Shown piece after piece: positions 55,333 to 64,000 of a stretch of DNA of 64,000 nucleotides. The stretch is from Bicyclus anynana (lineage: Eukaryota > Arthropoda > Insecta > Lepidoptera > Nymphalidae). Every line of letters begins with the position of its first letter. Positions within the stretch are counted from its first letter, which is position 1. The translations under genes were made by a program, and so were the position numbers. The DNA lies in assembly GCF_947172395.1 (NCBI RefSeq), contig NC_069095.1:15722271-15786270 (forward strand), written 5' to 3'. The notes below the pieces were generated by a model, which was not told the origin of the DNA, did not search any database, and saw only the letters and a program-made list of their open reading frames with translations.

Positions 55333-55404
55333 GTCATTAATTTTCGAGGACTTTGTCATTCTTTGAGCTCTTTTTTGTGCTGACGCCGCCCGTTGCTGTA
55401 GAAT
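55333..55404 (-). CDS. Stathmin-domain-like protein, exon 3
   Basis: Acceptor 'ctttttcttatag' above 55404 and donor 'gtaagt' below 55333 are both strong. The 72 bp are in phase 0 at both ends. It encodes ILQQRAASAQKRAQRMTKSS followed by KIND, a basic amphipathic helix that continues the stathmin-like helix of exon 2 without a break. This exon is too short to stand out as an ORF and was found by joining phases. Confidence 0.85.
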
Positions 55405-55462
55405 CTATAAGAAAAAGTAATTGTGCATTAAGACAGTATTCATGTAGGGATGTACTACTATT

Positions 55463-55585
55463 TTTTTATTCTTTACAAGTTAGCCCTTGACTACAATATC
55501 ACCTGATGGTAAGTGATGATGCAAGCTAATTTGGAAGCGGGCTAACATGTTAGGAGGAGGATGAAAATCCACACCCCTTTCGCTT
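55463..55585 (-). mobile_element. SINE family 2 tail fragment in intron 2
   Basis: 'attctttacaagttagccc', 'tcacctgatggtaagtgatg', 'gaaaatccacacccctttc'. Sense to the host gene. Confidence 0.88.
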
Positions 55586-55675
55586 TTTTCACGTCCGTTA
55601 AAAAACTCTCGTGCGAATGAAGCCTTAATGGTCCTTCATCATTCATAGTTGCCTCGTCTGGTGACAAAAAGGCTG

Positions 55676-55780
55676 GCTCATTTTTTGTGCAACGTTTCAG
55701 CCTGGCTGTCCAGCGCGGAAATGCAGCCAGTATTCTTGCCACCATTCCACGTGGGCATGATTTGTATAGTTATTAGTATA
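55676..55780 (-). repeat. Repeat family D fragment in intron 2
   Basis: 'agcctggctgtccagcgcgg' and 'ttgccaccattccacgtggg', as at 32110-32210. Confidence 0.65.
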
Positions 55781-55793
55781 AGTTAGCTTAATT

Positions 55794-56448
55794 AACCGAC
55801 TTCAAAAACGAGGAGGTTCTTAATTCGGTCGGTATTTTTTTTTATGTATGTACACCGATTACTCAAAGACGCCTGGACCGATTTCAAAAATCCTTTTTTT
55901 GTTTGAAACGGTATAGTCCCTATTTGGTCCTATTGCCATCATGTCGAGATCTGATGATGGAATCCTGGAGAAATTGAGGGGAACTTTCGAAAATTATATG
56001 GGTGTCTAGTGTGTTCGTATACTTTTCCATTTAGTACTTTTAAGCACTACAATTTCATGAAGGTTTAAAATCGATCGGATGATGGAGCCATAAAACAGAC
56101 GAGGGAACTCCTCGGCGATGTACAGCAGTTACCTTGTGTTTGGACTTGATTAATTTGTATTATTGAGAACTTTCCACATAAATAGGTTGTGACTGTCATT
56201 AGTTCTACCTGCTGATCAGTATGAAGGCAGTGCTTAGCCGGTGTTGTCTTAATTTAAGCCATTTCTGACAGGACCACATAAAACAACACTGTCTGCAAAA
56301 TCTAAATCTATAAGATATTCTCACATGGCGTGATTAATACATCACCGGCTTAGCACCGCCTTCATACTGATCAGCAGGTAGAACATATTATGCTGTTACT
56401 TTTCACTTTTTAGTTTAGTGGGTACGTTTTTAGGTTTTGAAGTCGGTT
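55794..56448. mobile_element. TIR element AACCGACTTCAAAA, 655 bp, complete
   Basis: Ends AACCGACTTCAAAA (55794-55807) and its exact reverse complement (56435-56448). The left interior is 'gaggaggttcttaattcgg', and 'ctgatcagtatgaaggc' near 56215 is mirrored by 'gccttcatactgatcag' near 56360, a second, internal inverted repeat. No transposase. Lone ends occur at 2419, 15553 and 36360. Lies in intron 2. Confidence 0.8.
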
Positions 56449-56529
56449 GTATTTTTTTATTATTTCCTTATTGTATTCTTTCTTTCTTTCTCAATAAAAA
56501 AAGAAAAAAATATATATGTAGGTACTTAC

Positions 56530-56687
56530 CAGAAGTCTCCTCTGCTCAGCTTCGGCCAATTTCTCCCTGATGTCGGGTAGTTTGATGTCAGCGGGCGGGG
56601 GGTGCAGCAGCCTCTGCAGGTGCGGGGGAGGGGTCGTCGCCTTGGGGTTCACGTCGAACTCCTCTATGGGGATCTCAAACGCGATCG
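56530..56687 (-). CDS. Stathmin-domain-like protein, exon 2
   Basis: Acceptor 'cccaaccag' above 56687, donor 'gtaagt' below 56530. Two bases complete a Pro codon, then 52 codons: IAFEIPIEEF, a proline-rich linker with PPPHLQRLLHPPP, and DIKLPDIREKLAEAEQRRLL. The last block has the stathmin-family signature of an acidic/basic helix (x-x-I-x-E-K-L-x-x-A-E-x-R-R). From memory, the order 'PPARL-linker-DIxEKMxxAEERR' is that of stathmin domain-containing protein 1. The helix continues in exon 3. Stathmin domains bind tubulin; that role is inferred here, not shown. GC content is high compared with the intron. Confidence 0.88.
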
Positions 56688-56757
56688 CTGGTTGGGACAA
56701 TTAATGTATTATTAAGTATGATTATTATATCAAATTAAATCAATTAATAAGTACATC

Positions 56758-56965
56758 ATCATCAATCATCATCATTATTGACAACCCATATTCGGCTCAC
56801 TTTTGAGCACGAGTCTCCTTTCAGAATGAGAGGGGTTAGGCCTTAGTCCCCCGCGCTGGCCAAAAGCGGATTGGCAGACTTCACACACGTAGAGACTCAA
56901 GAAAATTCTCAGGTAGACAGGTTTCCTCGCGATGTTTTTCCTTCACCGTTTGAGACACCATAATC
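56758..56965 (-). mobile_element. SINE family 1, truncated, in intron 1
   Basis: ATC-rich start, 'aacccatattcggctcac', 'aggtttcctcgcgatg', 'ccttcaccgtttgagacacc'. Confidence 0.88.
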
Positions 56966-57110
56966 ATCATCAATACATAAATATAAATATACTTAAACAA
57001 TACCTTGTACATGTGTATTCTGTGACAATACCACGTCACTATCTAGCCCCTATGTAATCTATCCCCTGTAAAGTACAGCCTGTGTTATAGGTAGGTACTA
57101 AGATAGCTTA
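56966..57110 (-). mobile_element. SINE family 3 tail fragment in intron 1
   Basis: 'cgtcactatctagcccc' and 'cagcctgtgttataggtagg' are the reversed tail of 10168-10460. It joins the family 1 SINE directly. Confidence 0.65.
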
Positions 57111-57124
57111 CTTAACACAAACAA

Positions 57125-57300
57125 AATTTTCATATTTTTATCTGCCTGACTGTTTGTGTAAACTTTGGAACGGCAGAACCGATTTTAATAAAACTTACGA
57201 AATTGAGAAGTATATTCAGCAACATATATATAGGCTATAAATTTATAATTCCCAAGGGATTTGTAAAAAAATTAATTTCCCGCGTACAAAGTAATTAAAC
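57125..57300 (+). repeat. Diverged family A/B repeat in intron 1
   Basis: 'cagaaccgattttaataaaa', 'ataggctataaatttat' and 'aatttcccgcgtacaaag'. Confidence 0.5.
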
Positions 57301-57961
57301 AATCATTTTGAATAATAAAAAAATAAAATAACGTGGAATCTATTCTAGGCATATACTTTGAGTGTATGTTTATTTACATAAAACATACACAACATAATGT
57401 GTTTTTTTTATTTTGTTGAATTAACAATTTTGCTAAGCAACAAACAAGACTAAGGCAGCATAAAAATTTAGCACGTAAAAACATTTTTGAATATCCACCA
57501 CAACTCCTTTGTCACAAAGGCTGTAGGTAACTTTGTTAGAAAACGCTTTCAGGAGAATGAGTCTTTTAAAAAAATGTTCACCGTTAGTTTCGCTAAAACT
57601 CTGAAGCAGTTTGACCGATTTGAAGATTTTTTGTTCAATTATTTGTTCGAACACAAAGGTGGTTTAAAAACAAGTAAAAAAATGGAGTTCTAAGATACTT
57701 AGGCTACGCTTTATAAATAGATAGGGATACCATTTAAATACTTTTTATCCCATTGCTTACCGCGATTTGTATAAAAATGAATTTACGAGGACGAATTTGT
57801 AGGCGTCCGATAGTCGAAAATATCAATAAGATTGGTAATTTTGTGAGAAATTAATTCTATCAAAGAATTCAAAATACCGTTGTTAGACCTTTATTTTAAA
57901 TATTGGATAGAAGCAGGCGTTACTTTGAGGAAGTTCATCATGAATATATAATAATTTATTT
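57301..57961. other. Intron 1 sequence, nothing recognised
   Basis: Opposed short ORFs at 57433-57693 (73 and 68 codons) have no known domain. A degenerate repeat with 'cgatttgtataaaaatg' and 'gtaggcgtccgatagt' lies near 57715-57815. Confidence 0.4.
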
Positions 57962-58161
57962 ATTTTGCTATCATCCGCGAAAAGCCGACGAACCCATGCG
58001 ACAACGTCACCCAGGTCCGACAAAATACTCTCTACGTACGTTTCATCCCGAAACCGGAGCATCCTCAGGAGATGTTGACTCTTACCGTGCAAGTTGCACG
58101 TTGTGGACCTGGTTGACGTTGTCGCATGGGTTCGTCGACTTTTCGTGGATAATAGCAAAAT
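57962..58161. mobile_element. Foldback MITE in intron 1, 58-bp arms
   Basis: Left 57962-58019 and right 58103-58161 are reverse complements with about five mismatches; matched words include 'attttgctat' and 'cgacgaacccatgcgacaac'. Overlapping opposed ORFs here are incidental. Confidence 0.85.
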
Positions 58162-58228
58162 AAAAAAAAATATTAGGTATATGTTATTGCTTATTTTTGC
58201 AAAAAAAAAAGTTATTGAGTTTACTTAC

Positions 58229-58469
58229 GAGGTCTAGGCTTAGCGGGAGTATCGGGTAACACTACAGTCGGTAAATCGTCAGTATGGTGGTGACTGTTTG
58301 CTCCGTTTGCCCTGTTTGTCTCGTTTGCCTCGTTTGCCTTGTTTGTGTCGTTTGCCTCGTTGCAACTGGCCTTTTTGTCGTTGCCATTGGTCATCTTATC
58401 GTTGCCATTGGCCATCTTGTGGCCGTCCTCTGCCGGGGCTATCACGTGACCCGAAGAACCACATCCCAT
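58229..58469 (-). CDS. Stathmin-domain-like protein, exon 1 (start)
   Basis: First coding exon of a four-exon gene (58229-58469, 56530-56687, 55333-55404, 54667-54756; 561 bp, 186 residues plus stop). ATG at 58469. The N-terminus MGCGSS has Gly2 and Cys3, the pattern for N-myristoylation plus palmitoylation, so the protein is probably membrane-anchored. Residues 18-60 are low-complexity, with ANGNDK/TNGNDK and many NEAN/NKAN units, followed by HHHTDDLPTVVLPDTPAKPR. Donor 'gtaagt' follows one base into a Pro codon. Human STMND1 also begins MGCG, as I recall, which with the helix in exons 2-3 supports that orthology. The asparagine-rich spacer is unlike vertebrate forms. Confidence 0.88.
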
Positions 58470-58821
58470 TTTGCTTAGTTTTCGTGCGAATCTTTAGCAC
58501 TTTTAAATTTTCACACTAACTGTAAATATACATTACTTGTCCTTCTGTGTTAAAATGTCTGTTTTTTTTGTATTGCTTCTTGCAAAAAAAAGAAGGTAAC
58601 TATATGGTTAGGGGGAAAATTAATGTTGATTTTTGTAACAAAGGCTAGCAGGGGTATAATATCAAAGGATAAAGGACTACTTGAGGCGACGTCGTAAAAT
58701 GGTACGACCTAATTACAATAGAACACAAGAAAAAAAAATATTCAGAACGTCATCATTGTCCTTGGAATATCCGCACTGATACTAGAAGCGAAAGTAGGCA
58801 CCTAACTCTTGTTGTCACGTT

Positions 58822-58823
<2 letters not shown>
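58470..58823. other. 5' flank of the stathmin-like gene
   Basis: No TATA box or recognised motif. AT-rich with long A/T runs. Confidence 0.4.
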
Positions 58824-58856
<33 letters not shown>

Positions 58857-59005
58857 ATCAGCGGACGTCCTCTGTAAGACATAGACCTTTGTAGGGACTT
58901 CGAAACATCACGATACTGAGCCGCCTGCATCCAGCGAATCCCTGCGACTCGCTTGATGTCGTCAGTCCACCTGGTGGGGGTCGACCAACACTGCGCGTTC
59001 TTGCT
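58824..59005 (-). mobile_element. RTE-type LINE 3' fragment with ATC microsatellite
   Basis: An ATC run of about 11 units at 58824-58856, then 'gacatagacctttgtaggg' and 'gtccacctggtgggggtcg'. Minus strand: TRWTDDIKRVAGIRWMQAAQ. Confidence 0.9.
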
Positions 59006-59099
59006 TTTTTTATACGTGTAGAGTATGTTTGTTTTTTTAATACCTGGACTAACCTGTAGTTGAAAAGTTGAAAAACAACAATTTTCTCGTCCAACCATT

Positions 59100-59352
59100 G
59101 GCTGGAGGAAGGCTTCGACCGTGGCTAGTTACCACCCTACCGGCAAAGACGTACCGCCAAGCGATTTAGCGTTCCGGTACGATGTCGTGTACAAATCGAA
59201 AGGAGTGTGGATTATCATCCTCCTCCTAACAAGTTAGCCCGCTTTCATCTTAGATTGCATTATTACTTAACATCAGGTGAGATTGTAGTCAAGGGTCCCT
59301 ACAAAAGGCTTATGTCCTGCAGTGGACGTCCATCGACTGATATGATGATGAT
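59100..59352 (+). mobile_element. Chimera: SINE family 2 body joined to RTE tail
   Basis: 59100-59295 is family 2 ('aaggcttcgaccgtggctag' to 'gattgtagtcaaggg'). From about 59296 it switches to the RTE 3' end, 'tccctacaaaaggcttatg' and 'agtggacgtccatcgactg', ending in GATGATGATG. Confidence 0.88.
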
Positions 59353-59754
59353 GTCTACTTGACCGATTAAAAAAGTTCTTTCACCATCAGAAACCTTTTT
59401 TTTGTCTCATCTCCTCCTTTCCTTCCTAATACCGCAGTATAACTTCAGGAAGGGGATTAGAAACCTACATCTTTACTAAAATAACATAAAATACATGTTG
59501 TCACAGTATTCCACATGAATGAAAACTACGCGTGTAAAACTAAAACTGTTCATCGATAAATTAAATAAATTAAAAATTATCTAGTTACTGAGTTTAATTT
59601 AATTAATTAATTACAGTTAAATTCGACCAGTGGACAGAATAAAAATGTGACCTAAACAAACACTTTTAAGATAAATAACATAGATAAAACGGTAAAAACA
59701 TGACTATTTACATAGTGTACACTCAATCAATTGTAAGTAATCAACACTCAATAC
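59353..59754. other. No gene seen
   Basis: AT-rich unique-looking sequence. Confidence 0.5.
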
Positions 59755-59825
59755 AAGAATGTATCGCCGGGGAAGCGAACCGGCGACCCGTGCGCGCCCG
59801 CCCGTATCGGCCACGCTACTATCCT
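59755..59825 (-). repeat. tRNA-like SINE head
   Basis: The reverse complement contains 'gggtcgccggttcgcttcc' (B-box-like) within a GC-rich 70-bp block. Single copy, no tRNA cloverleaf confirmed. Confidence 0.5.
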
Positions 59826-59977
59826 TCGATTAATATAGGTTTTATTTTCACCATACGTTTTCAGGCGTGCTTCATTGATGTATAGAGTGACTGAATCCAT
59901 TTGATATTTGCTTTTTAATCAACCGAACATCTCACCAACGTTACTAAGTTTGACAAAGTTTGAAGTAAATTACTTGT

Positions 59978-60480
59978 CATGATCATCATTATCAGCCGAT
60001 GGACGTCCACTGCTGGACATACGCCTCTTGCATGGACTTCCAAGCATAATGGTCTCAAGCCGCTTGATGTCGTCGGTCAACCAAGTGGGGGGACAACCAA
60101 CGCTGCGCTTTCCGGCGAGGGGTCGCCATTCCAGCACCTTGGGACCCCAACGTCCATCGGCTCTTCGAACTATGTGGCCTGCTCATTGCTACTTCAGCTT
60201 CGCGACTCGCTGAGCTATGTCAGTGACTTTGGTTCGTCTGCGGATCTCCTCATTTATGATTCGATCGCGCAGAGAAACTCCAAGCGTAGCTCTCTCCATC
60301 GCCCGCTAAGTGATTTTAAGCCTTCTAATAAGGCCCATAGTTAGCGACCAAGTTTCGGATCCGTAGGTCATCATTGGCAACACACACTGTTCGAAGAATT
60401 TCGTCTTCAGGCGCTGAGAAATTTCGGACGAAAAGATGTCGCGGAGTTTCCATGGCAAGTTCGTTGTTAGTGACATTTTA
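59978..60480 (-). mobile_element. RTE-type LINE, longest 3' fragment
   Basis: 'cagccgatggacgtccactg', 'tgtggcctgctcattgctac', 'gatctcctcatttatgattc', 'gcccatagttagcgacca', 'tttcggacgaaaagatgtcg'. It gives the family's layout, but it has deletions and stops. Confidence 0.9.
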
Positions 60481-62448
60481 ATTTTGGTATCCTATAAACA
60501 TAAAGTTCAAATTCGAATAAAACGTGTTATACGCGAAAAGGTAGTCGACGTGTGTAAAATTGTAAAATAGAGGAATTGCAGCTCAGATCATCTACTTTTA
60601 CCGTTTGCGACTCCGAAAAACCTGATCGATCACAGAAATGTAGGTCGAACACGATGATACAAATAGAATTGCGCCTAGACATTTACTATGAATGGTGTAC
60701 CTATGAATGTTAATATCGTATATAATTAAATAACGAAATAAAAACAATTACCAAAGTGACGTCGCCTATCTGGATCGGTTCGCTCTCGAAACCGTTCAAG
60801 TTGTAACTTAATTCGGTTATATAAAACTAGTATTAGAACACGAAATTACTCCGGCCAGCATGATTCGAACTCAGTACCAAAGTCTTGCGTCCAGATCCTC
60901 AATTGTGGAGTTATTGAGGTTTCATTTATGTAAGTTTTTTTTTTATAAAGCAAGTATTAAAACCGGTTGCGCACGCTATATTCAGGATTAACAATGCTTA
61001 CACAGAAATTACAGGTCGCGTTGTACGACACCCTCCAGCCGTGTGGTGACGGCACAGCGGAGCCGTGGAGCCGTTTTGCCGTTCTAGCGATTAGTCTGGA
61101 GGATACTCGAGCTCAGCAGTGAGCCGAATATAGGTAAATAATGATAATGTTATTTTAGTATCTATCATGTAAATAGATATAAGCACTTTAAAAAATAGGT
61201 ATTTTGAATTCACAGACAGACATTTTAATTTTATTTATATGTATTGATTTTGAAATACATATTGAAATAATAAAAGCACGCAATGTATGTAAACGCAACG
61301 AATATAGCGCAGGTTTATTTTAATAACATAAAACCAGTCCAATTATGCTTTTACTAAACATGCTACGAACAAATACACATGCAATATGTAATAACACGGT
61401 ATTACTTCTGTAATACAGTATTACTTATTTCAAAATAACTCCAACTTCCAACCTCTGTACTCTAAATAAAATTTTCCCTTTAAGAAAACTTTGTCACCGA
61501 GAAAATCTTCCAATTTTCCGAAGAAAAATTTCAAACTCGACGCCTTCATAGCGCGACACTCCGTAGCGAGTTTCATCCAATTCATTACCGACTCAGCGAT
61601 ATTCCGGATTGAAATTCCTTATAAAGTTTCGTGAGATTCGCCGTGTCCGCTTCTCCTTGGGTAAAATGACAAATCCTCAAGGCGAGCACTTTCAAATGTA
61701 CAACTTAATAAAAACAATTTTACTTCAACGAAGAAAGAAAAAACTATTTTATAATAAATTTTTCTGTCTTCATTTAGTTAACTTAACATAAAAAGAAACA
61801 ACTTCAAGATGCTAACCTTGGTACTAATTTACAAAACTAATCTAAGTTGCATGAAAAGAGTAAAATAATAATTTCAGGAACACTTAATTTTATGAGAGTT
61901 TATATAATATAATATTTCTATGGGTCGTACATAAATCCATTTTTAAGAATATTCAATATTCAAGACCTTGACTGACAGAATCATGTCCTCATCACTTCGA
62001 AACCACTTTTAATAGTCTCTGGAGGTAGTTTGCCACGAAGTTAAATTTTTGGAGTCACATGATTTCTCGTATTATCTGCAAGAAATCAAAATTACACTTT
62101 AAACTTTTATCTGTGTAACCTGCTAAGTGTTACCTTCCAAACAGTGGCGTAGCTACCCAGGGGTAGAGTAGAGGTAGAGGAGGCCCTAAAGCTCAAGGCC
62201 CTCGAATCCTTAACAGAAATTCGCAATCGAACTGAACTTTTCGAAAATTTCTCCCATTATCATAATAATTATGTCAGGTTGCAACCCGACTTTAATCATG
62301 GCAACACTGTTGAGAGAAGTTCAAGTTCACCTTCTATAAATGAAAGTATTTGTTTCTTCAATACTTTTACTGAATAAATCCTAACCAGTGTAGTTAGTAG
62401 GCTCCATAAGGTTTAGTAATGGGGCTCCATTTTTTATTTGCACCAGGG
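60481..62448. other. No gene supported; small SINE tail and one minus-strand open frame
   Basis: 61095-61140 matches a family 1 SINE tail ('actcgagctcagcagtgagc'). On the minus strand 61617-61429 an open frame of about 62 codons reads ESVMNWMKLATECRAMKASS and LEDFLGDKVFLKGKF, preceded at once by a stop. No family recognised. The rest is AT-rich. Confidence 0.35.
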
Positions 62449-62865
62449 TCAAAATTCAAAATTCAAAATTCATTTATTTCAAGTAGGCTCAGTTTACAAG
62501 CACTTTTGACACGTCAGTTGACTATTTGTAAAGATTCTACCACCGGGTCGGAAGGCAGGTTCTGCTGAGAAGATACCGGCAAGAAACTCAACAGTTGCTC
62601 TTTTGAAAAAGTCATACAGTATTACAATTTACATTTGATAACAATTAAATTACAATTTCTTATAGTTTTATTTCCTGTGTGAAGGTGGAAGCTGATCCAA
62701 TGGCCTCCAAGCACCTTTGTCGTTAAGGAACTCATCAATAGTGTAGTAACCTCGACTAAGTAAATGTTTTTTAACACATTGCTTAAAGTTGTGCATTGGC
62801 AAGTCCATCACAGTCTTGGGGATCTTGTTATAGAAGAGTACACCCAAATCTTTGATTACTAGCTA
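62449..62865 (-). pseudogene. CR1/Jockey-like LINE ORF2 C-terminus and 3' tail
   Basis: The minus strand reads KDLGVLFYNKIPKTVMDLPM, HNFKQCVKKHLLSRGYYTID and EFLNDKGAWRPLDQLPPSHR to a stop, the C-terminal end of a LINE reverse transcriptase. A 3' UTR follows, with the family L3-like 'ggctcagtttacaagcactt' and a terminal run of 'attttgaattttga'. 5'-truncated, so inactive. It is a different family from the element at 39477-43860. Confidence 0.85.
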
Positions 62866-63538
62866 CGCCACTGCTTCCAAAGCTATAATACCCAAACCCC
62901 AGAGCTTATCTACCGTATTGGCTGACAAACTTTTTTTAAAAAATGTTTAAAGTCAGTTTAACACTAAAAGAATTTTCGAAAAAAATGCCTGCTGCTCTTA
63001 ATAGTACATGATTTTAAAAAAAAAATCAGTAAAATATTCACAATCGAAATTACTTTTTTTTTTTTTTTACCATCATCATCGACTCCATGTTTCCCTGTGC
63101 TGTCATCGGTCGGACAATCACTATCAAACACGTACCTGATTGCCGCTACATAATGCATGCCCCCTTACCCCTTTACCCCTAAACCACCGGTTGACCCCCC
63201 GGAAGGTTGGAGGGCTGTCGGATGCGTGCTTAGTCCATATCATCGATTTTATAATTGTTGTGAACCGTGCATTTTTTCGTTGGTAGTTTGTTGCCAGTTT
63301 TAATTTGTAAATAAAACTTATAACTTCTTTTTCAAAGATCTTTTATCCTCTAACGTATAATAATGCGTATTTTTTATTTTTTGAGGATAATTATTATGAG
63401 GCAAACATTTAGGCTTCTTTGGAATTTTTTCCCCTTACTAAAGCTTACTTACTAGTAGTACTAGGTATATTTCTATAAAGAATAATCAAGTAACTGTAGT
63501 CTAGTCTAATCAATCTATTTCAATACTAAAGGTACTGT
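62866..63538. other. No gene seen
   Basis: AT-rich, with a C-rich stretch near 63160-63210. Confidence 0.5.
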
Positions 63539-64000
63539 TACACATGCTCTAAAATAGCATGTTAAAAACGTGCTATTAAGTATGCTCTATACTAGCATGC
63601 TTATCATCAGTTTACATTTGCTAGCAATAAGCATGCTATTTTTAAGTATGCTCCTGAATAAGCATGCTCAAAGCAAACATTCCAATTACAAATGCTAATT
63701 TGTATCTATCGCTTTCTGTCTATAGTATCGTGTTAGACAGGGAGAGATGAAGGTGAACAGAATACAGAATAGAAATGCTGATCGACTAGCATACTCAATA
63801 AGCAAACCTTTTCAGACGCGCTAAAAGCACGCCCCCTTCCACCCGCGCAGCAAATAGCATGCTCATAAATCGCACGACTGTTGATTTTTGAGCAACCTCG
63901 AAATAAGCATGCTTATTATTAGCAATGTTGCGATACACATGCTAATAAGTGGCAACTGCTCCATAGTAGCATGCTTTCGTGCTTGAAATGAGCATGTGTA
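63539..64000. mobile_element. TIR element with dense AGCATGCT subterminal repeats
   Basis: Left end TACACATGCTC (63539-63549) mirrors GAGCATGTGTA (63990-64000), which reaches the window edge, so the right flank is unseen. More than a dozen GCATGC, AGCATG or CATGCT words crowd both subterminal 150-bp zones and are absent from the middle (about 63680-63770). This is the layout of transposase-binding subterminal repeats, as in hAT or CACTA elements. No ORF. Confidence 0.75.

Noticed and set aside
57883..58163. Opposed 91- and 86-codon ORFs
   Set aside because: They are the two strands of a foldback MITE, so each mirrors the other.
58284..58519. Cys/Leu/Val-rich plus-strand ORFs
   Set aside because: Antisense to the Asn-rich first exon of the stathmin-like gene.

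Overview
The window is AT-rich nuclear DNA from a lepidopteran insect, probably a butterfly. The evidence is (i) exons of a muscarinic acetylcholine receptor that match the insect A-type receptor, (ii) a GGY-rich secreted structural protein with the split-signal-peptide layout of insect cuticle-type genes, and (iii) dense interspersed repeats of lepidopteran type: at least three tRNA-derived SINE families, RTE-clade and CR1/Jockey-like LINE remains, and many short non-autonomous DNA transposons. Host coding sequence covers only about 2 kb of the 64 kb.

Layout. 1-11.8 kb (plus strand): the 3' part of mAChR-A. Three coding exons (4551-4659, 10580-10749, 11002-11779) give about 351 residues covering much of intracellular loop 3, TM6, TM7 and the C-tail. 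TM1-TM5 must lie to the left of the window. Downstream of the first exon are three further tandem copies of it, each with an 8-bp frameshifting deletion and the last cut off by an RTE fragment. 11.8-14.7 kb is repeat-free and may be a long 3' UTR. 14.7-32 kb is gene-poor, with a mariner-type MITE, a hAT-type MITE with an 8-bp target duplication, a 665-bp TIR element and several strikingly perfect hairpins. 32.4-34.2 kb (minus strand): a complete three-exon gene for a 139-residue GGY/GGW-rich secreted protein, with a TATA box and a poly(A) signal. 34.5-39 kb holds RTE reverse-transcriptase debris, a 72-bp-arm inverted repeat and a Harbinger-like MITE.

39.5-43.9 kb (minus strand): a nearly intact CR1/Jockey-like LINE. 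ORF2 (endonuclease plus reverse transcriptase) is uninterrupted over 986 codons but has no ATG before the end of the endonuclease domain. ORF1 (coiled coil plus SGNH-esterase-like domain) is broken by one clear frameshift and perhaps a second. 44-54 kb is a SINE/LINE graveyard with a 72-bp-period minisatellite. 54.6-58.5 kb (minus strand): a four-exon gene reconstructed by eye for a 186-residue protein with an MGCGSS acylation-type N-terminus and a stathmin-like helix, resembling stathmin domain-containing protein 1. 58.5-64 kb is again repeats, ending in a TIR element packed with AGCATGCT-like subterminal motifs.

The three host genes show no functional link. The observations most worth following are the duplicated receptor exon, the missing cysteine pair in the receptor's third extracellular loop, the ATG-less LINE ORF2, and a recurrent class of near-perfect hairpins that look like template-switch mutations. 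I saw no prokaryotic-type system, CRISPR, rRNA gene, functional tRNA gene or viral insertion.
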